From NCBI GenBank assembly GCA_963681505.1, contig OY811983.1, positions 5,946,590 to 6,010,589 on the forward strand: 64,000 nt of DNA, written 5' to 3'. Source of the DNA: Eunapius fragilis. Its lineage: Eukaryota; Porifera; Demospongiae; Spongillida; Spongillidae. The notes below the pieces were generated by a model. The model was not told the DNA's origin and did not search any database. It worked only from the letters and a program-made list of their open reading frames with translations. Numbering within the stretch: position 1 is the stretch's first letter; every line of letters begins with the position of its first letter. This document shows, piece after piece, positions 25,901 through 40,900 of the stretch. The position numbers and the translations under genes were made by a program.

Positions 25901-28900
25901 TCAATGCCCAGCACATCACAGGTTGCGTTTATTTTGTTGGGCACGGTGTATAGTTCGAAATGGAGTGCTATGAAGAGCTACGGGTGACGCATAGGATCGA
26001 GGTTTTGAACGATAGTATACGATTTACTAAGTTTATTGGTTATGGCTTAGCACATGCACGCTAAGACAATGGCACTAGATACCAGGCCCTATTTATTGCT
26101 GCTGTAGTGGTAGTCCACATGCATGCAGATTGGTGGGGTTTTTTTCATCCCTATTACAAGCTAATTAAGTTGATTGGGCTTGCTAGCATAGACTGCTGTA
26201 AATATGGCAGCCCAATGACTAATTTCAATAGTGTGTGTTTCACAATTATGTGAATATGAGGACACTTGTGATTGTAAGTCTATTTTTGTACAGCCTGGTT
26301 GTGAGTGGAACTCTTCCTTCGATTGCTCTTAGTCTGTCAGATAGGAAGGTCAAACAACTTGTGCAGGTATCAGTAGGGGAACTCCCTTTATTGATTTCGT
26401 TGTATTTTGTTATGGTGGTGATTGTTTTGTTCACCCACACTAGTTGGTTCGAAGTCTGCCCCTTCCTCCTCCTTCCCTTGCTTCAAAGTCTGCTGTACCT
26501 GTTATTGTAAGTTTGTTGAAACCCTTTATACGTGTGTGTGTGTGTGGGGGGGGACTCTTTAATCAGGCTATGTTCTGACATATTGTCATTTCTATCATTC
26601 ATACTATTATCAAAAACCTTCGTGTACTGTAAATGAATTTCTATGTACACTAGTATCCAAGGACAATGTACAACCCAGCAACAGTTTATATAATTATGTA
26701 TATTTGTATGGCATTAGTCGTGGTTACTGATATGCGATATTTTCGGTATCTTCAATATACATGCACATATTTAGGGTATAAGCATCACTGTGTACATGTA
26801 CATTGTACATAGTCCTGTTTTTGTATATGCTTGTGTGTGTGTGTTGGGGGGGGGGGGGGGAAGGGTGCCATTCTCATGTACCTGTGAGATAGCATGTCTT
26901 GAAAAACCATTGTGGGTACACACATGTGTATGCAACCCACTCCCTTCCCATACTCACACACATTCTCCTTTGTAACACAGCAGAACAAGGCCGCAGCTAT
27001 TTACCCCACTATCAGTACTGGCACTGTGATCTCCATGGTTGCCAGGAGTCCAACAGGCTCAGAGCAGGAGAGTGAGTGTTAGTGTGTAATGGTGGAGCAC
27101 ATTGTGTAGAGGTTTATGCTGTAGTGTCAGTGGTATGGTTTAAATCAAATATAAGTCATTATTATATATACATGTATACATCGCCTTTTCACACATGTAT
27201 ATACATGTATACATCGCCTTTTCACACATGTATATACATGTATACATCACCTTTTCACACAGCTGAATCTGATGAATCGGAATTTGAGACTGCAAGTGAG
27301 GGAGAAGAGGAAGATAGCCAGGAAAGAAAAAAGAAGAAAAGTAAGCGCACGAAAGAAGAGAAGAGTCTCAAGCAGCCAGACGATGGAGCTAAGATGGTTG
27401 AAGCCTCCAAAGAGTGTGTGGCCTCAGAGACACCTGATGTTTCTGCAACTACACTGAAATTACACTTTGCAATCAATGAGGTATGATTATCAGAGTGTGC
27501 ATCTTGAGACATCAAATCTCTGTTTTTGTGAAAGGAAATCAAGTTGTCTGTATAGCAAGGCTTTGCATCATATGTGTGTGTTTAACTACTCACCTGTATT
27601 TGTATTAAGAATCATTACAATGGCATTTCAATAAAGGTTTGTTTTGTTGGCATGACCTGCAAAATTATTAATATGTACAGATGGTCTATTGATTTGTTGT
27701 GTCTTCCAATTTTAATGGTTAACCTGTGCTGCATGCATTTTGCTTCCAGATTATTGTCGACTATTGCGAGTACATTGATGGAAAGGACGTGGAGAGGCTG
27801 AAGTTCCTCCTGAGTGAGATGGAGACAGAGGTGGTGATGAGAACTTGGGACTTGGGGGTGACTGCCTCCATTGGTAGTGCACAGATCCATGATCTATTTA
27901 ACAAGAGTGAGGGAGATACATGTGTATTTGAAATTGGGTGACTTTGGACTACCTTTTATGATTGTTATTTGTGGTAGGTACAGAACCTCACCTTCTGTTA
28001 ACATCAGGATCCAACCAACAGAAGCTTTTGAATTTCAAATACTCTAAGGTGGGGTGGAATTGGTGTACATGATTTCCGATCTCATGGGCTTACTTAACAG
28101 GGTGATCGACAGTCTCCACACTATGGCTCTAGTCCCCAGCCCACTGAACACTTGGTCATTGCAGACATGTCAATAGTGAAGGTTCATCTATTCAAAGGGT
28201 CCCTTTTCAAGCTGATGACCATGGGCCTCTGTATTATGGCTGAGATCAAGTGAGTACCTCATTTGCAGCTCTTTACCCTTGGTTACCATGCCCCTGAATG
28301 TATACAGCAGGTCTAATGATAAGCCATCAACGCACATTATTGCTAAGAAAAATAATATGATACCAGCAAATGAGGAAGGGAGGTCCAATAAATGTGAGTT
28401 AGTCCAACGTTTCTATACATGTAGCTGTTTAATGTATGTACGTTATCCTGTGAATACTTGGATAATCAGCTGCCAGAAGTCCTAGTCTTCCTGGTGAGAG
28501 GGAGGTGTACATTGAAGCCAAGTTTGGTGGTCTGGAGGTGACTGTTGGAGATGAACAAGGAGACATCCTGAGTGCTGATATGACAGGTATTGCATGTACA
28601 ATTTAAATTATTCATAATTAAAATTAAAAAAACAAAATTAGCAACTTGATTTAGAATGAAATAATACAATACCGCCCAAAATAATTAGTGACCAAATATT
28701 CAAAGATGTACGTGTATAAATGGTTACTGAATGAACATTACTAGTTAGTTCTTCAATATGTTAAACACTAACAGGTTATTAGTTTCAATTAATTTACTTT
28801 GGTGGTGAGTTATTGTATGGTGCATGGGGTCCAGAGGCTTTAAAGGCCCTCTCACAAGTAGCCACTCGTTTAGCCATTCGTGGGAATACCTCTAAATCTA

Positions 28901-31900
28901 TGGCATTGACTGACCTCTTTGGTCGCCTCAGTCACTCACTAATTAGAGCTAATGCTCGTGCCATTCTGAGTAGTTCCTACTCCCACCTGGTGCAGCAGGT
29001 GGATGAACTTTGCGTGTAATTTTTTGTATTGTGTGTGGTTATATACTGTATGTTTTAATTGTAGCTCAGGTTATAAAATTTTCACGATTGTTGAAGTTTA
29101 ATGATGAAATAGGTACACGTATTATTAATTGTAGTAATTAGTGATTGTTGTTCAGTTTACCTTAATTAATGTATTGGATGTCAAACCATGCCAATTTTTA
29201 ACAGCTAGATCATTGTTTTAATTGTTAATATTGGTTTCAACATATCCATCAAAAATTACTTATTGAACAAATTGTAATATGCACATGTTTAAGCATGCAT
29301 ATCTTTGTATCTGTGAACACTTCTGCCAAAAATCATGTAGTAGTTCCTAAATGTTGGTTGGCTGAGAAATCATTCACAGTTATGGAGATAAACATGATCC
29401 ATTTTTTAAAATGTGGGCGGGAGGAGGGGTGATTTTTTACAGTGGACAGTGTGTATAATGGAGCACATTCCATTGTTAATTAGGCTTGAATACAACAGTG
29501 GCTGTATTGGAGGAGTGTACTTTGGTGACCGCAAAGTATGTGGATGTATTACAGTGCTCTGTAAAGTATATGTTTGTGCATGCACACATGTATGGCATAC
29601 CCTCTCATTCCTGTATTGTTAATCTCCACTACTCTGGCTCTCCACAGTATGAATAATATTAGGGTTATTGACAAAGAAGCAACATATTATCCTAAGGTGA
29701 GTTGATATTGTACACTTCAGATTGCAAGGCCTATAGCATCAAATGCTAATATGCATCTTGTGTGTATCCTGGTACGTGTTGGAGTAGTGTGTTCATATAC
29801 ACCACACCCCATATCCTCTCAAAGTTGATTTCTTCTCTAGTACCTACTTTAAATCCAACAAATACAATTATAACTTATTACGAGATGCTTTGAAGTTGCC
29901 GATGGATAGTGGTGTCCTACTTGTGTGTACATGTACAACCAATTTTTGGGATTGTTTAAAGTAGAATAATCTCTGTACGCATTGGTGGTGTTTCTTTTAT
30001 GACACCAGGTTGTCAGTAAGATGGATGATTCAGCAATGATAATATCAGCACAGGTGTGTTCTTTTACTGTACATAAGAATTTTCTGCATAACATTACATG
30101 TATATGTATCTGTGGTTGGTAATTAGATCAAAATACTCAGAAAGGCTGCTGGAGGCATAAGTAGTGCAGATCTCTGTGTGTCGGCCACTGTTCAGAGACT
30201 TACAGTATACCTTGTGTTCAAGTTTGTGAACAGAGTGATGGTGAGTAGGTGTGGTATCCATGGAGAGTACAGTTATCTTTCACGTGTATTTAGGGTTATA
30301 TAAATGAGCTGATGGGAGAACTAAAATTAGCAAAGAAGAAACTTGGACTATCTGAGGAGAAGGCCTTGCCAAAATCAGTGAGGATCATTTGAGACCATAT
30401 GTGATGTGATACCAAATTTGCATCTACATGTATATCTAGGCCAAAATAAAAGATCCACTAGTGGAGGAGAATGGAAGTAAAATAGGACTTTCAGTTTCCA
30501 TCAGTGCTCCCTTGGTGGTGCTCCCTCTGACCTCTACCTCCTCCAGTGCCTTTGTGGCAGACCTTGGTCAGATGGAAGTCACCAACACATTTCTTCTTGC
30601 AGAGAAGGTAGCTGTTGGAGAGCAGCTCCCTTCTGAGAAGTATCTCTCATCTGGAGGTATTCCAGCCATTGTTGATGATATGACAATAGATATCACTTCA
30701 GTACAACTGTTCAAGTGAGTTCATACAGGAGTATGTTTCTTGCAGGTGCACATACATGTACGTGTATGTTTATCATTGCAAGTAGTTGTGCAAGCTACTG
30801 GAGGTATGTCTCTGATTTTAAACTGTAATTTTTCAGGATAAATAATGCAACGATGCTCAACACAAGTGATCGCAGCCACATGATCGTAACACCAATCAGA
30901 TTCCATGGTCATGTGATCCGCAAGCTTAGTGATTGGTGCAGTGTAGTTCCAGATATCAGTATTGATGCAGAGCTCCCTTCATTGGATGTCCAGCTAGGTT
31001 CTGGTGATTACAGTGCCATCTTGTCATTGGTGAATTCTTTGAGTGATGGTCAGCCCACCACACTCCCTTCCAACAAGAGTGAGGGAGAGGAGGATGTTAG
31101 ATCTGAAAGTAATGAAATGTTGGTACCTGTGAGCACCAAAGGTACTGATCCAAAGGATCCTGTGAAGCTGTTACTAAAATTTCAAATGAAAGAGGTGTGG
31201 TGGAGGAGCTTGACTTGAAGTGCACCTCACTCACATGCTTTGCATGTTTGTAGGTTGTCCTCCGCTTGAATGAGCAAAGTGATGGTGTGAAGAATGAGAG
31301 ACTGAAGTTCCTCCTGAGTGAGATGGAGACAGAGATGGTGATGGGGACTTGGGACTTGAGGGTGACTGCCTCCATTGGTAGTGCAGATGTCCTGGATTGC
31401 TTTAACAAAGGCAAGTGAGATTGCTGCACAGCGAGTTGAGTGGTGACCTACTGATGTGCTATGTAGATATTGAGGGGAAGAGTCACCTTTTGAGTTCAGG
31501 ATCTAAGGAGAGGAAGTTTCTGAGTACCATCTATTGCAAGGTGATGACACACAAATGTATGTTTTCAGCTCACATTCAGTTCTGTTTTTTTTTTCGAATC
31601 ATGCAGAATGATATACAGTCACCGTACTATGGTTTCAGTGCCCAGCCCACTGAGCAGTACATTAGTGCAGAGATGTCAGTAGTGAATGTCCTGTTACTGA
31701 AAGAGTCCCTTATCAAGCTGATACCCATGGGCCTTTCCATCATGGCCGAGATCAAGTGAGTGCCTCTTCCTTTCTCTGTGTGCATGTGAATACTTGTCTT
31801 GTCTTTGTGACACAATGTCCAGCAATCAGCCTTCAAAGGCAGGCGTTACAAAAGAGATTGCTTCGCAGAAAGAGAAGAGTAAAAAAAGTGCGTATGATAG

Positions 31901-34900
31901 TGCAGTATAGACTCCCATATACGGTATCAGGAAGTATTAATTGACATCCTAAATATATATTGCATTCCAATATCAGCTGTGAGAAAACACCTTCCTAATG
32001 AGAGGGAGATGTACATTGAAGCCAGGTTTGGTGGTCTGGAGGTGACCCTTGGAGATGAACACGGAGATATTCTTAGTGCTGATATGACAGGTATCAATTA
32101 TGATATATATAATCGGGCATATGGAGGTACGTGTGTATGTGTATGATGAAAGAATATGTGCCAAGTCATGCACCCATAACCAATGTATACCACTATCCGA
32201 CATGTTTTACAAGGGGTAAAATATGTGCATGTGCATGTATATTTTTTGCCAGGGTGTATGGTGTACTTTTACAAATTAATTGGCATTGTTGTTTCTTGTA
32301 TGGTCGAACAGACTTGAGCGTGACTGTAGCTATTCTTGAGCAGTGGACTACGGTGACCACAAGGTTTGTATGTACATGTATGTATGTGTGTATGCATGCG
32401 CGTGTGTGTTTGTGTGTGCATGTGTGTGTGTTTATACAAGTATTTGTTAACACTGGTGTGTGATCATGTATATATGTGCAAGTAAATGTTAGACATGTAT
32501 ATTTCCTTTTTCCACTGAATCTAGTATGAGGAACATTGCGATCACAGACAATGATCCGAATACCTGTCATCCTAAAGTGGGTTTTGCATTTAATTGTTTA
32601 TAGCCCTTACATTGTCACTGTTTTCATCTCCTCATAACTGTTATAATATGTTAAACTTCCATTTGCTACATCAAGGTTTTGAGTACCCAGGATGATTCAG
32701 CTACTGTGATATCAGCAGAGGTATGTATTTACCAACTCAATTATATTTTGCTGTTTGCATTTTGGTTTGCTAATTAGGTTAAAGTATTGAACAATGTTGA
32801 AAATAGTACCACGGACATTAGCAGTGCAGATCTCTGTGTATCAGCTACTGTGCAGAGACTAACAGTGTATCTTGTTTTCAAGTTTGTGAACAGAGTGATG
32901 GTGAGTGGGTGTTGGAGAGAACTGTCATCTTTCTAATGAATGTATATAGGGTTATGTAAATGAGCTGATGGGAGAACTAAAATTAGTAAAGAAGACACTT
33001 GGACTATCAGAAGAGAAAGTCTTGCCAAAAGCAGTGAGGATCATTTGTGGCCTGTGAGATATTGAGTTTACAAATGCATGTATATTTAGGCCAAATTACA
33101 AGATGTACAAGGGCAGAAGAATGGAAGTAAAATAGGACTTTCAGTTTCCATCAATGCTCCGTTGGTGGTCCTCCCTCTGACCTCTACCTCCTCCAGTGCC
33201 TTTGTGGCAGACCTTGGTCAGATGAAAGTCACCAACACATTTCTTCTTGCAGAGAAGGTATCTGTTGGACAGCAGCTCCCTTCTGAGAAGTATCTCTCAT
33301 CTGGAGGTATTCCAGCCATTGTTGATGATATGACAATAGATATCACTTCAGTACAACTGTTCAAGTGAGTCTATAGCTGTATGTACATACGCATTGAATA
33401 AGTTACTTGTGGGTACATGATGATGCATGTATGCGCATTCATATATCTGTTGTGCATTGTAATTGGCACTTTAACCCCTCAGGATAAATAATGCAACAAT
33501 AGATCGCCATCACATGATCATAACACCTATCAAGTTCCATGGTCATGTGATCCGCAAGCTTAGTGATTGGTGCAATGTAGTTCCAGATATCAGTATTGAT
33601 GCAGAGCTCCCTTCATTGGATATCCAGCTAGGTCCAGGTGACTACAGTGCCATCTTGTCAGTGGTGAACTCTTTGAGTGATGGTCGACCCACCGCACCTC
33701 CTGCTGATATGGAAGTGGGTGACGATGGTAGGGAGAAGGGAGTTACAGAGGAGAAAGGATCGAACAGTAAAGAACTAGAGATGCTCTCTGATACCAAAAG
33801 TGACGTACGGAGTCATGTGCAGTTATCAGTGAAGTTTCATATGCAGAAGGTACCTTTCAGGATCTTTCCCTCAACATTTGTATCATGCAGTTACATTTTA
33901 GGTAATTATTCATTTGAATGAACAATGTGATGGTGTGAACATTGAGAGACTGAAGTTCCTCCTGAGTGAGATGACAACGGAAGTGATGATGAGGACTTGG
34001 GACATAAGCGTGACCACCTCCATTGGTAGTGCACAAATCTATGATCTCTTTGCCAAGAGTGAGCTGTAGACATGTACATTGTAGATATGTATGTACATGT
34101 ACATGTACATGTACATGTAGCTGTAGATGCATAATTGAAGGAGTTATGTTTGAAGCGCGGTGCCTTTTTTGTGTGTCTAGGTATTGAGCAGAAGCCTCAC
34201 ATTCTGTTGTGTTCTGGATCGGATGAAGGTAGTTTTCTGACTGCAAAATACTGCAAGGTTTGTTTACAGATATTACTATCCATTGGTATATAACATAGGG
34301 ACCACCCAGTGCCATACCTTTCTAAATAACCAATTGCACAGTTTACATCATAATCATAATTTGCAATATTACATCTGTCCCTCTCATTGATACTGTTTTA
34401 TTTCAGTAATGCATAACAGATAGACTAGAGGCTCAACATACTGAGCCATGTGGTGTGGTAATTTGGCATGTTGCAGTATGCCCACAATTACTGGTTGCCA
34501 AATGCCGCAATTTGTTTCCTCAGCATGGTCTTTAGCATTGGTGTTATTTCTTGATGTTGAGTACCTTGTGGACATAGAACATCAAATATGGCAGCAGAAT
34601 TATAACCAAGATCTGTCAGCAATGCTTGAGGAACTATGCTATCATTCCAGTTAGTAACTTCTTGACACTGTCAGTTTTCTCGTCCCAGAACTAGATACAC
34701 CTTGGGCCATTTAGTAGGAAATCTTGGAGGACAACTATATTTATTTCTTTGGCTGGTTACTGGAATTTCCAGCTCGATGATTAGGAATGGTCTTTCTACA
34801 GGAATCAGAGAAAGGTAGGGCTTGCTACTTGTACCCTTCCTGTGGCAGCAACACATTCTGGACAGGACTTCCAAAACCAGAGTATACATGTTCTCAACCA

Positions 34901-37900
34901 CCATTCCTGGAGGACTGGTTGTACATTCAGGCATCAGTGAAGTAGTGGCGGACTGGGGGGGGGGGGGGGGGATCTTAAATGTGATTTTAATTAATGCATG
35001 TTATTTTATTGTGCGCATCGCTGTTTAACGGAGGTCGGCCTATATGGGACTTCACTGATCAGTGTACACACGTTGTGCATAGATGCCAGCCCTACGCACC
35101 TACGCATTGATCCTCTATTATCCTAACTTTTTTCACTTGTGGCACGTGTATCCTGTCATCAATCATCAAAAAGTGTGCTATTGTAAAGTGTAGCTGTTAT
35201 TTATACTTAAAATGTCAAAATGATCAGTTTAGAAGTACAGGTATTTGAGCAACAAGATGGTTGCTGCTGATCACCAATCTGCATGTTGGGTGTTTGATTA
35301 GTTAAGATTCAGTGCACAATTGGCTTTGATACAGTGCATGTGTCATCGATATTGTACTATGTTTGTCGGTTATAATTAATGCTGTTAACGTTAATTCTTT
35401 TTGCACAAGATACGTATATGAACACTGTACAGTATATAACATTTGTAATTACCTGTGCCCATCGACACGCTTCAGTGTCAATAGCATCCTCAGCCAGACC
35501 GCCACCATGCAGTTTGTACATCGTGATGGTCACCCTTCATTATAAATACTAGCCACATACTTATCCTGTACGCTTCACCTTTACTACTGCAAATATCTAA
35601 CATAAGCGTTGCCACTGCATGTATCTGTCAGCTTCAGTCTGTTTGGCTAGATGTTAATTAATTACTATAATGAATTACTTGTCACTTGCATACCTTTTTC
35701 TTAGGGAACATCTTATTCGGTGTTGATTGTTAAAATTGAAGTTCCCCTTCAGATAATCCAAGGACAAACGATATCGGTATAAATACTTAAAAAGTACTTT
35801 TTAAAAAAGTTAGGCTTTATATATTACTATAATTATTTACCTAGACGCTGTGGCACAAACACAATGCAACAATGTATAGGCGGAAACACCAAAGGTACAT
35901 TATAAATTGACCAGCTAGCTCCTATTTCTGGACTCTCTCGTTCAGCAATTTAATACTTGTTTCAGAGACAAGCAGTGCAGTTTGTGGGCCAAGCCTTATT
36001 CCTTCCTATATTAAACACCCACATGGTAGTTCTTATTTAGAACTTGATGCTATATACATGGACGATCTCCAGATTCCCTTGAACAGGAGTTATCTCCATG
36101 AACATGCATGGGGAGAAGACAAGCCAATACACCTGGCAATGCATGTATCCAAACATCATACTGAAATATCATCTCAGTTCTGTTTTTGACTTCGTAAAAT
36201 CTAGTGGTATGAAGAGAGCAAACTACTCGTTGAAATACATCAAAATGCCATCTTGAAGCTCAATGGGAGAAGATAAATTTAGTGCACTTATACTGATGTA
36301 CGAACACCAAACACTATGATTGAGAATTGGACATCGTGAGTATTATAGAAACATATGCAAAAAGACAACCAAGAAATATGTTATTGCTTGACCCACTGGC
36401 ATTAAACCAAGCATTACTTAAATTACCTTACACATTTGCTGACCAAATTGATTTTTTCATTGATACTCTAGTGTGCCAAAAAAAATTAAAAAAATATTAA
36501 CAATGCACGTGCGCATGTGCAGTTTGCGTGACTGGCAATATGTCAGTGAAAGTATAAAATGAATGAATCAAAAATCCTTTCGGCTGCAGCTTTATAATGT
36601 GGAACTATAGTATGACACACATTGGGTCAGGGAACGAGACTAAGGCGAGAGTGGTCTGGGATACCCTTCAGTAAAGTAGGTTTTTTTCAACTTGCAATTC
36701 TCCTGAGCCTTCTCCCCAGACCCTAATGGAGGAGCTTACAGCGCTTCCCCGTACTCCCTAGCTGGAGTGGGCACATGCCCCCTTTCCTACCTTCTCCCCA
36801 GACCCTAATGGAGGAGCTTACAGCGCTTCCCCGTGCTCCCTAGCTGGAGTGGGCACATGCCCCCTTTCCTACCCTCGGCATAATACACCTCCCCCCTAAC
36901 TCAAAATCCTGGTCCGCATTTTTTTTAGTTTTCAGTCATCCTTTGCAATAATGGTGCTTTTTTACCTCAAGATTTTAAAAAGTAAAACTGTTATTTCAGC
37001 TGATATAGTAATCATACACCATGCGCCCCATTGGCAGATGAAATGAATTGAGCTCTATCAGATCGACTGTTGCCATTTTTTTTAGCCCGAGCCTCAAGAA
37101 AATACCAACACAGCAGCATACCTATCCTCGTGTGTAATATCTGATTCTTTATGCAGCAGTTAATTTGGCTCCAGGCATGCTTGCTTAGATAATATATAAG
37201 TTAGTTACCAGTAATTGGTTAAATTATTATCCCCAGCGTGGCGAGTCAACTTGAAGCATGGCAGTCAAAAACATGAAAAAAAGGAAACATTGCAAATTAC
37301 ATGTAAGCTGCAAACGAAAGTATGAGCTTGAAGTTATGCATGAATTATTAAATGCCGCGTATACACATTCTCAGTGCTGAAGTGGCAGCAAGATATCTAC
37401 TCTTTTATTTCTGGTAAACTAACAGGCATTCTTGCCATGGTTTACCTTTTAGATGTCCTGGCAATTGGAGTAGCTTATCTGACTCGGACCATCCAGCTAA
37501 GGTAAATAGTCATCAAGGAGTACATTACATGAATCACCATAAAACAACTAGATGGGAGGAGCTTTACCAATGTGTTTAGTAGTCACCCCAGCTGCAGGGC
37601 AGGATGGAGTGGTACGTGATGACACAATTGACACAGAACTGGGAGGCGAGCAGTTGTTTGCTACTCCTTGTGCTCCAGCAAGCTGTCTCTTGAGAGACTT
37701 AATATCATCTTTCACACTGCCCATCAATAGAGTCAAACTGCTGCAGCTAGGCATAGTTAGCACTCCACACTGCACTCACTTCTCTCTTGTCTTTAGGTGA
37801 GTTGTACGTCTTCAATACTGCCAGCTTCTTGTACACAATTGGCTTGCTCTTGGGCCTCCATATCCCCATGTTTTCAGTACCCTCATTCATTACTGCCTCT

Positions 37901-40900
37901 GTGTCAGCTTGGTGCTTGGGTAGAACTCCTTCGACCTTCTGCAGCAGAAGGTACACAGGTTTGCCTTCGTCTGCTTCCTTGAGCGAACAAACATTTGTGG
38001 TTTGTACTCCATCTCTGGTAAGTCTATAGCTGATGCCTTTGTTGCTAGCTGCAATGCCATGGCCAACTGTAAGAGTTACAGTACTGTGAGGCACTTTTGA
38101 GTTCAACAAAAAGGTTGATTGTCAAGTACATGGCTCTTGCACGTAAACTTTTTCACTTGGCATCCCAAACAAGTGACAATGGAAACATATCTACTAGCTT
38201 AGGCTGGGTAAGGACCCTAAGTTATGATGGATTCCAATACATCTTTGTGTAACTCCACTGTAACAGGACTACCCTATCGCCATGTCTCTCCCTTTCTTAT
38301 TAATTGAAAAAATAATAATAATCAAGTAATACATTCCATCATAATCTGCAATGTCACAATCTATCAGTTACTTTCACCAGTTTTTATACTTTTATGAGCT
38401 AATTACTTATTACCTTGTGCAGGATGATCCACAGTCTCCAGGCTATTGTTCTAGTCCCCAGCCCACTGAGCAGTTTGTTAATGCAGACTTATCCGTAGTG
38501 AAGGTCTGCATATTGCAAGAGTCCCTTGTCAAGGTCATATCCATGGGTCTCTCCATTATGCAAGAGATCAAGTGAGTGTCTCATTTTTTTATAGCTTGCT
38601 GACATACATCTTGCTTTATCCATGATTGTCCAGGATAAGCAGTCAATCTCCAAGCACTACTACAAATGTTACCTTGCCACCAAGGGCAGAAGAGACCAAG
38701 ATAGGTATTGTTAAAGTATAGACCTCAAGGTAACCATCATACTTAGGGTAAATTGTACACGTACAGCAGTTGTGAGACAACACCTTCCTGGTGAGAGAGA
38801 GGTATACATTGAAGCCAGGTTTGGTGGCCTGGAGGTGACCTTTGGAGATATCCTGAGTGCTGATATGACAGGTAATGTACATGGATTGTATAAATTGCAT
38901 TAGAATTTGCAGTGCTATAAAGGAAAAGAATTTATGAGATGCATATAGTGTGTCTTATTGCTTAATTTAGCCATATTAACATGTCTCTTGAGCTTAATTA
39001 TGAGCCCACCACAGTAGTATTATGTATTGATGAAGGATCCATTTATCCCGTTCCTATATAAATGCACATACATTTACATTTAGTTTGTTCATGTAGAATG
39101 GGTTGCACTCCAATGATTAATCTGTTAGTTATTTATACACTGTGATGTATATGTACAGTTGATGTTGATTTAAGTGTATTCTTTATTTTAACTTTACAGG
39201 CTTGAATATAGCAATAACTGTATCGGAGAAATGTACAATGGTGACCGCAAGGTATGTGAGCAAATACATTGAGCACAAGTGTGATTGAGGTATTATAGCG
39301 ATTGGTTTTGTGATGGAAGTGGAATTGGATCAGCATGTGTTATATGGGGAGTGTGATGCACTGGGGCTGAATTAGCGAGGAGCGTATTCCTCTTAGTGTA
39401 TGTGATGCAGGTCTCTGTCTCTTTAGTATGAAGAACATAGCAGTGTTTGATAAGGACCCAAGTAGCTGTCACTCAAAAGTGAGCTGAAATTACTTGTACA
39501 CATCTGTCATAACCATTTTGTCTTGCTCTGATCTTTTTCATATATATTCCATCTTACGTGTTCAGGTTGTTAGCAAGATGGATGATTCAGCAACTGTGAT
39601 ATCAACTCAGGTGTGTTTTTCTGTTCATGAAATTTTATAATGTACAGTCATCTTCTGTGATGGTTAATAATAGATCGAAGTATTGAAGAATGTAGTGAAG
39701 ACTACTGTGGACATTAACAGTGCAGATCTCTGTGTATCAGCCACTGTGCAGAGAATAACAGTGTACCTTGTGTTCAAGTTTTTGAACAGTGTGATGGTGA
39801 GTGGGTGTGGTTATCCCACAGAGTAGGTATGAGTACAGCCATCTTTCACGTGTGTATATAGAATTATGTAAATGAACTGATGGGAGAACTAAAATTAGTA
39901 AAGAAGACACTAGGACTATCTGAAGAGAAGGCCTTGCCAAAAGCAGTGAGGATCATTTATGACCATATGTGATTTGATACCGATTTTACATCTACATGTA
40001 TATCTAGGCCAAACTACAGGGTGCACAAGAGGAGAAGAATGGAAGTAAAATAAAACTTTCAGTTTCCATCAATGCTCCCTTGGTGGTCCTCCCTCTGACC
40101 TCTACCTCCTCCAGTGCCTTTGTGGCAGACCTTGGTCAGATGGAAGTCACCAACACATTTCTTCTTGCAGAGAAGGTAGCTGTTGGACAGCAGCTCCCTT
40201 CTGAGAAGTATCTCTCATCTGGAGGTATTCCAGCCATTGTTGATGATATGACAATAGACATCACTTCAGTGCAACTGTTCAGGTCAGTCCATACACTGCA
40301 TTAAGTATGGAGTATGTTCTTGCTAGTGCGCATGTGTGTATGTTTATCAGGTAGTTGTGCAAGCTACTGGAGGTATGTCTCTGATTTTTAAATGCAATTC
40401 TTCAGGATAAATAATGCAACGATGCTCAACACAAGTGAACGCAGTCACATGATTGTAACACCAATAAAATTCCATGGTCGTGTGATCCGCAAGCTTAGTG
40501 ATTGGTGCAGTGTGGTTCCAGATATCAGTATTGATGCAGAGCTCCCTTCTTTGGATATCCAGCTAGGTCCTGGTGACTACAGTGCCATCTTGTCATTGGT
40601 GAACTCTTTGAGTGATGGTCAGCCCACCACACTCCCTTCCAACAAGAGTGAGGGAGAGGAGGATGTTAGATCTGAAAGTAATGAAATGTTGGTACCTGTG
40701 AGCACCAAAGGTACTGATCCAAAGGATCCTGTGAAGCTATTACTAAAATTTCAAATGAAAGAGGTGCGGTGGAGGAGCTTGACTTGAAGTACACCTCACT
40801 CATGCTTTGCATGTTTGTAGGTTGTCCTCCGCTTGAATGAGCAAAGTGATGGTGTGAAGAATGAGAGACTGAAGTTCCTCCTGAGTGAGATGGAGACAGA

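Noticed and set aside
31195-31253. Read-through of the e12 frame (ending RWRSLT or WWRSLT) as true C-termini
   Set aside because: The frame ends shortly after a GT donor that matches the other copies, and the next e1 continues in phase.
34935-35040. New transposon starting AGTGGCGGACT with poly-G in the U3 intron
   Set aside because: Only one possible end was seen; no matching inverted end or target duplication found within 2 kb.
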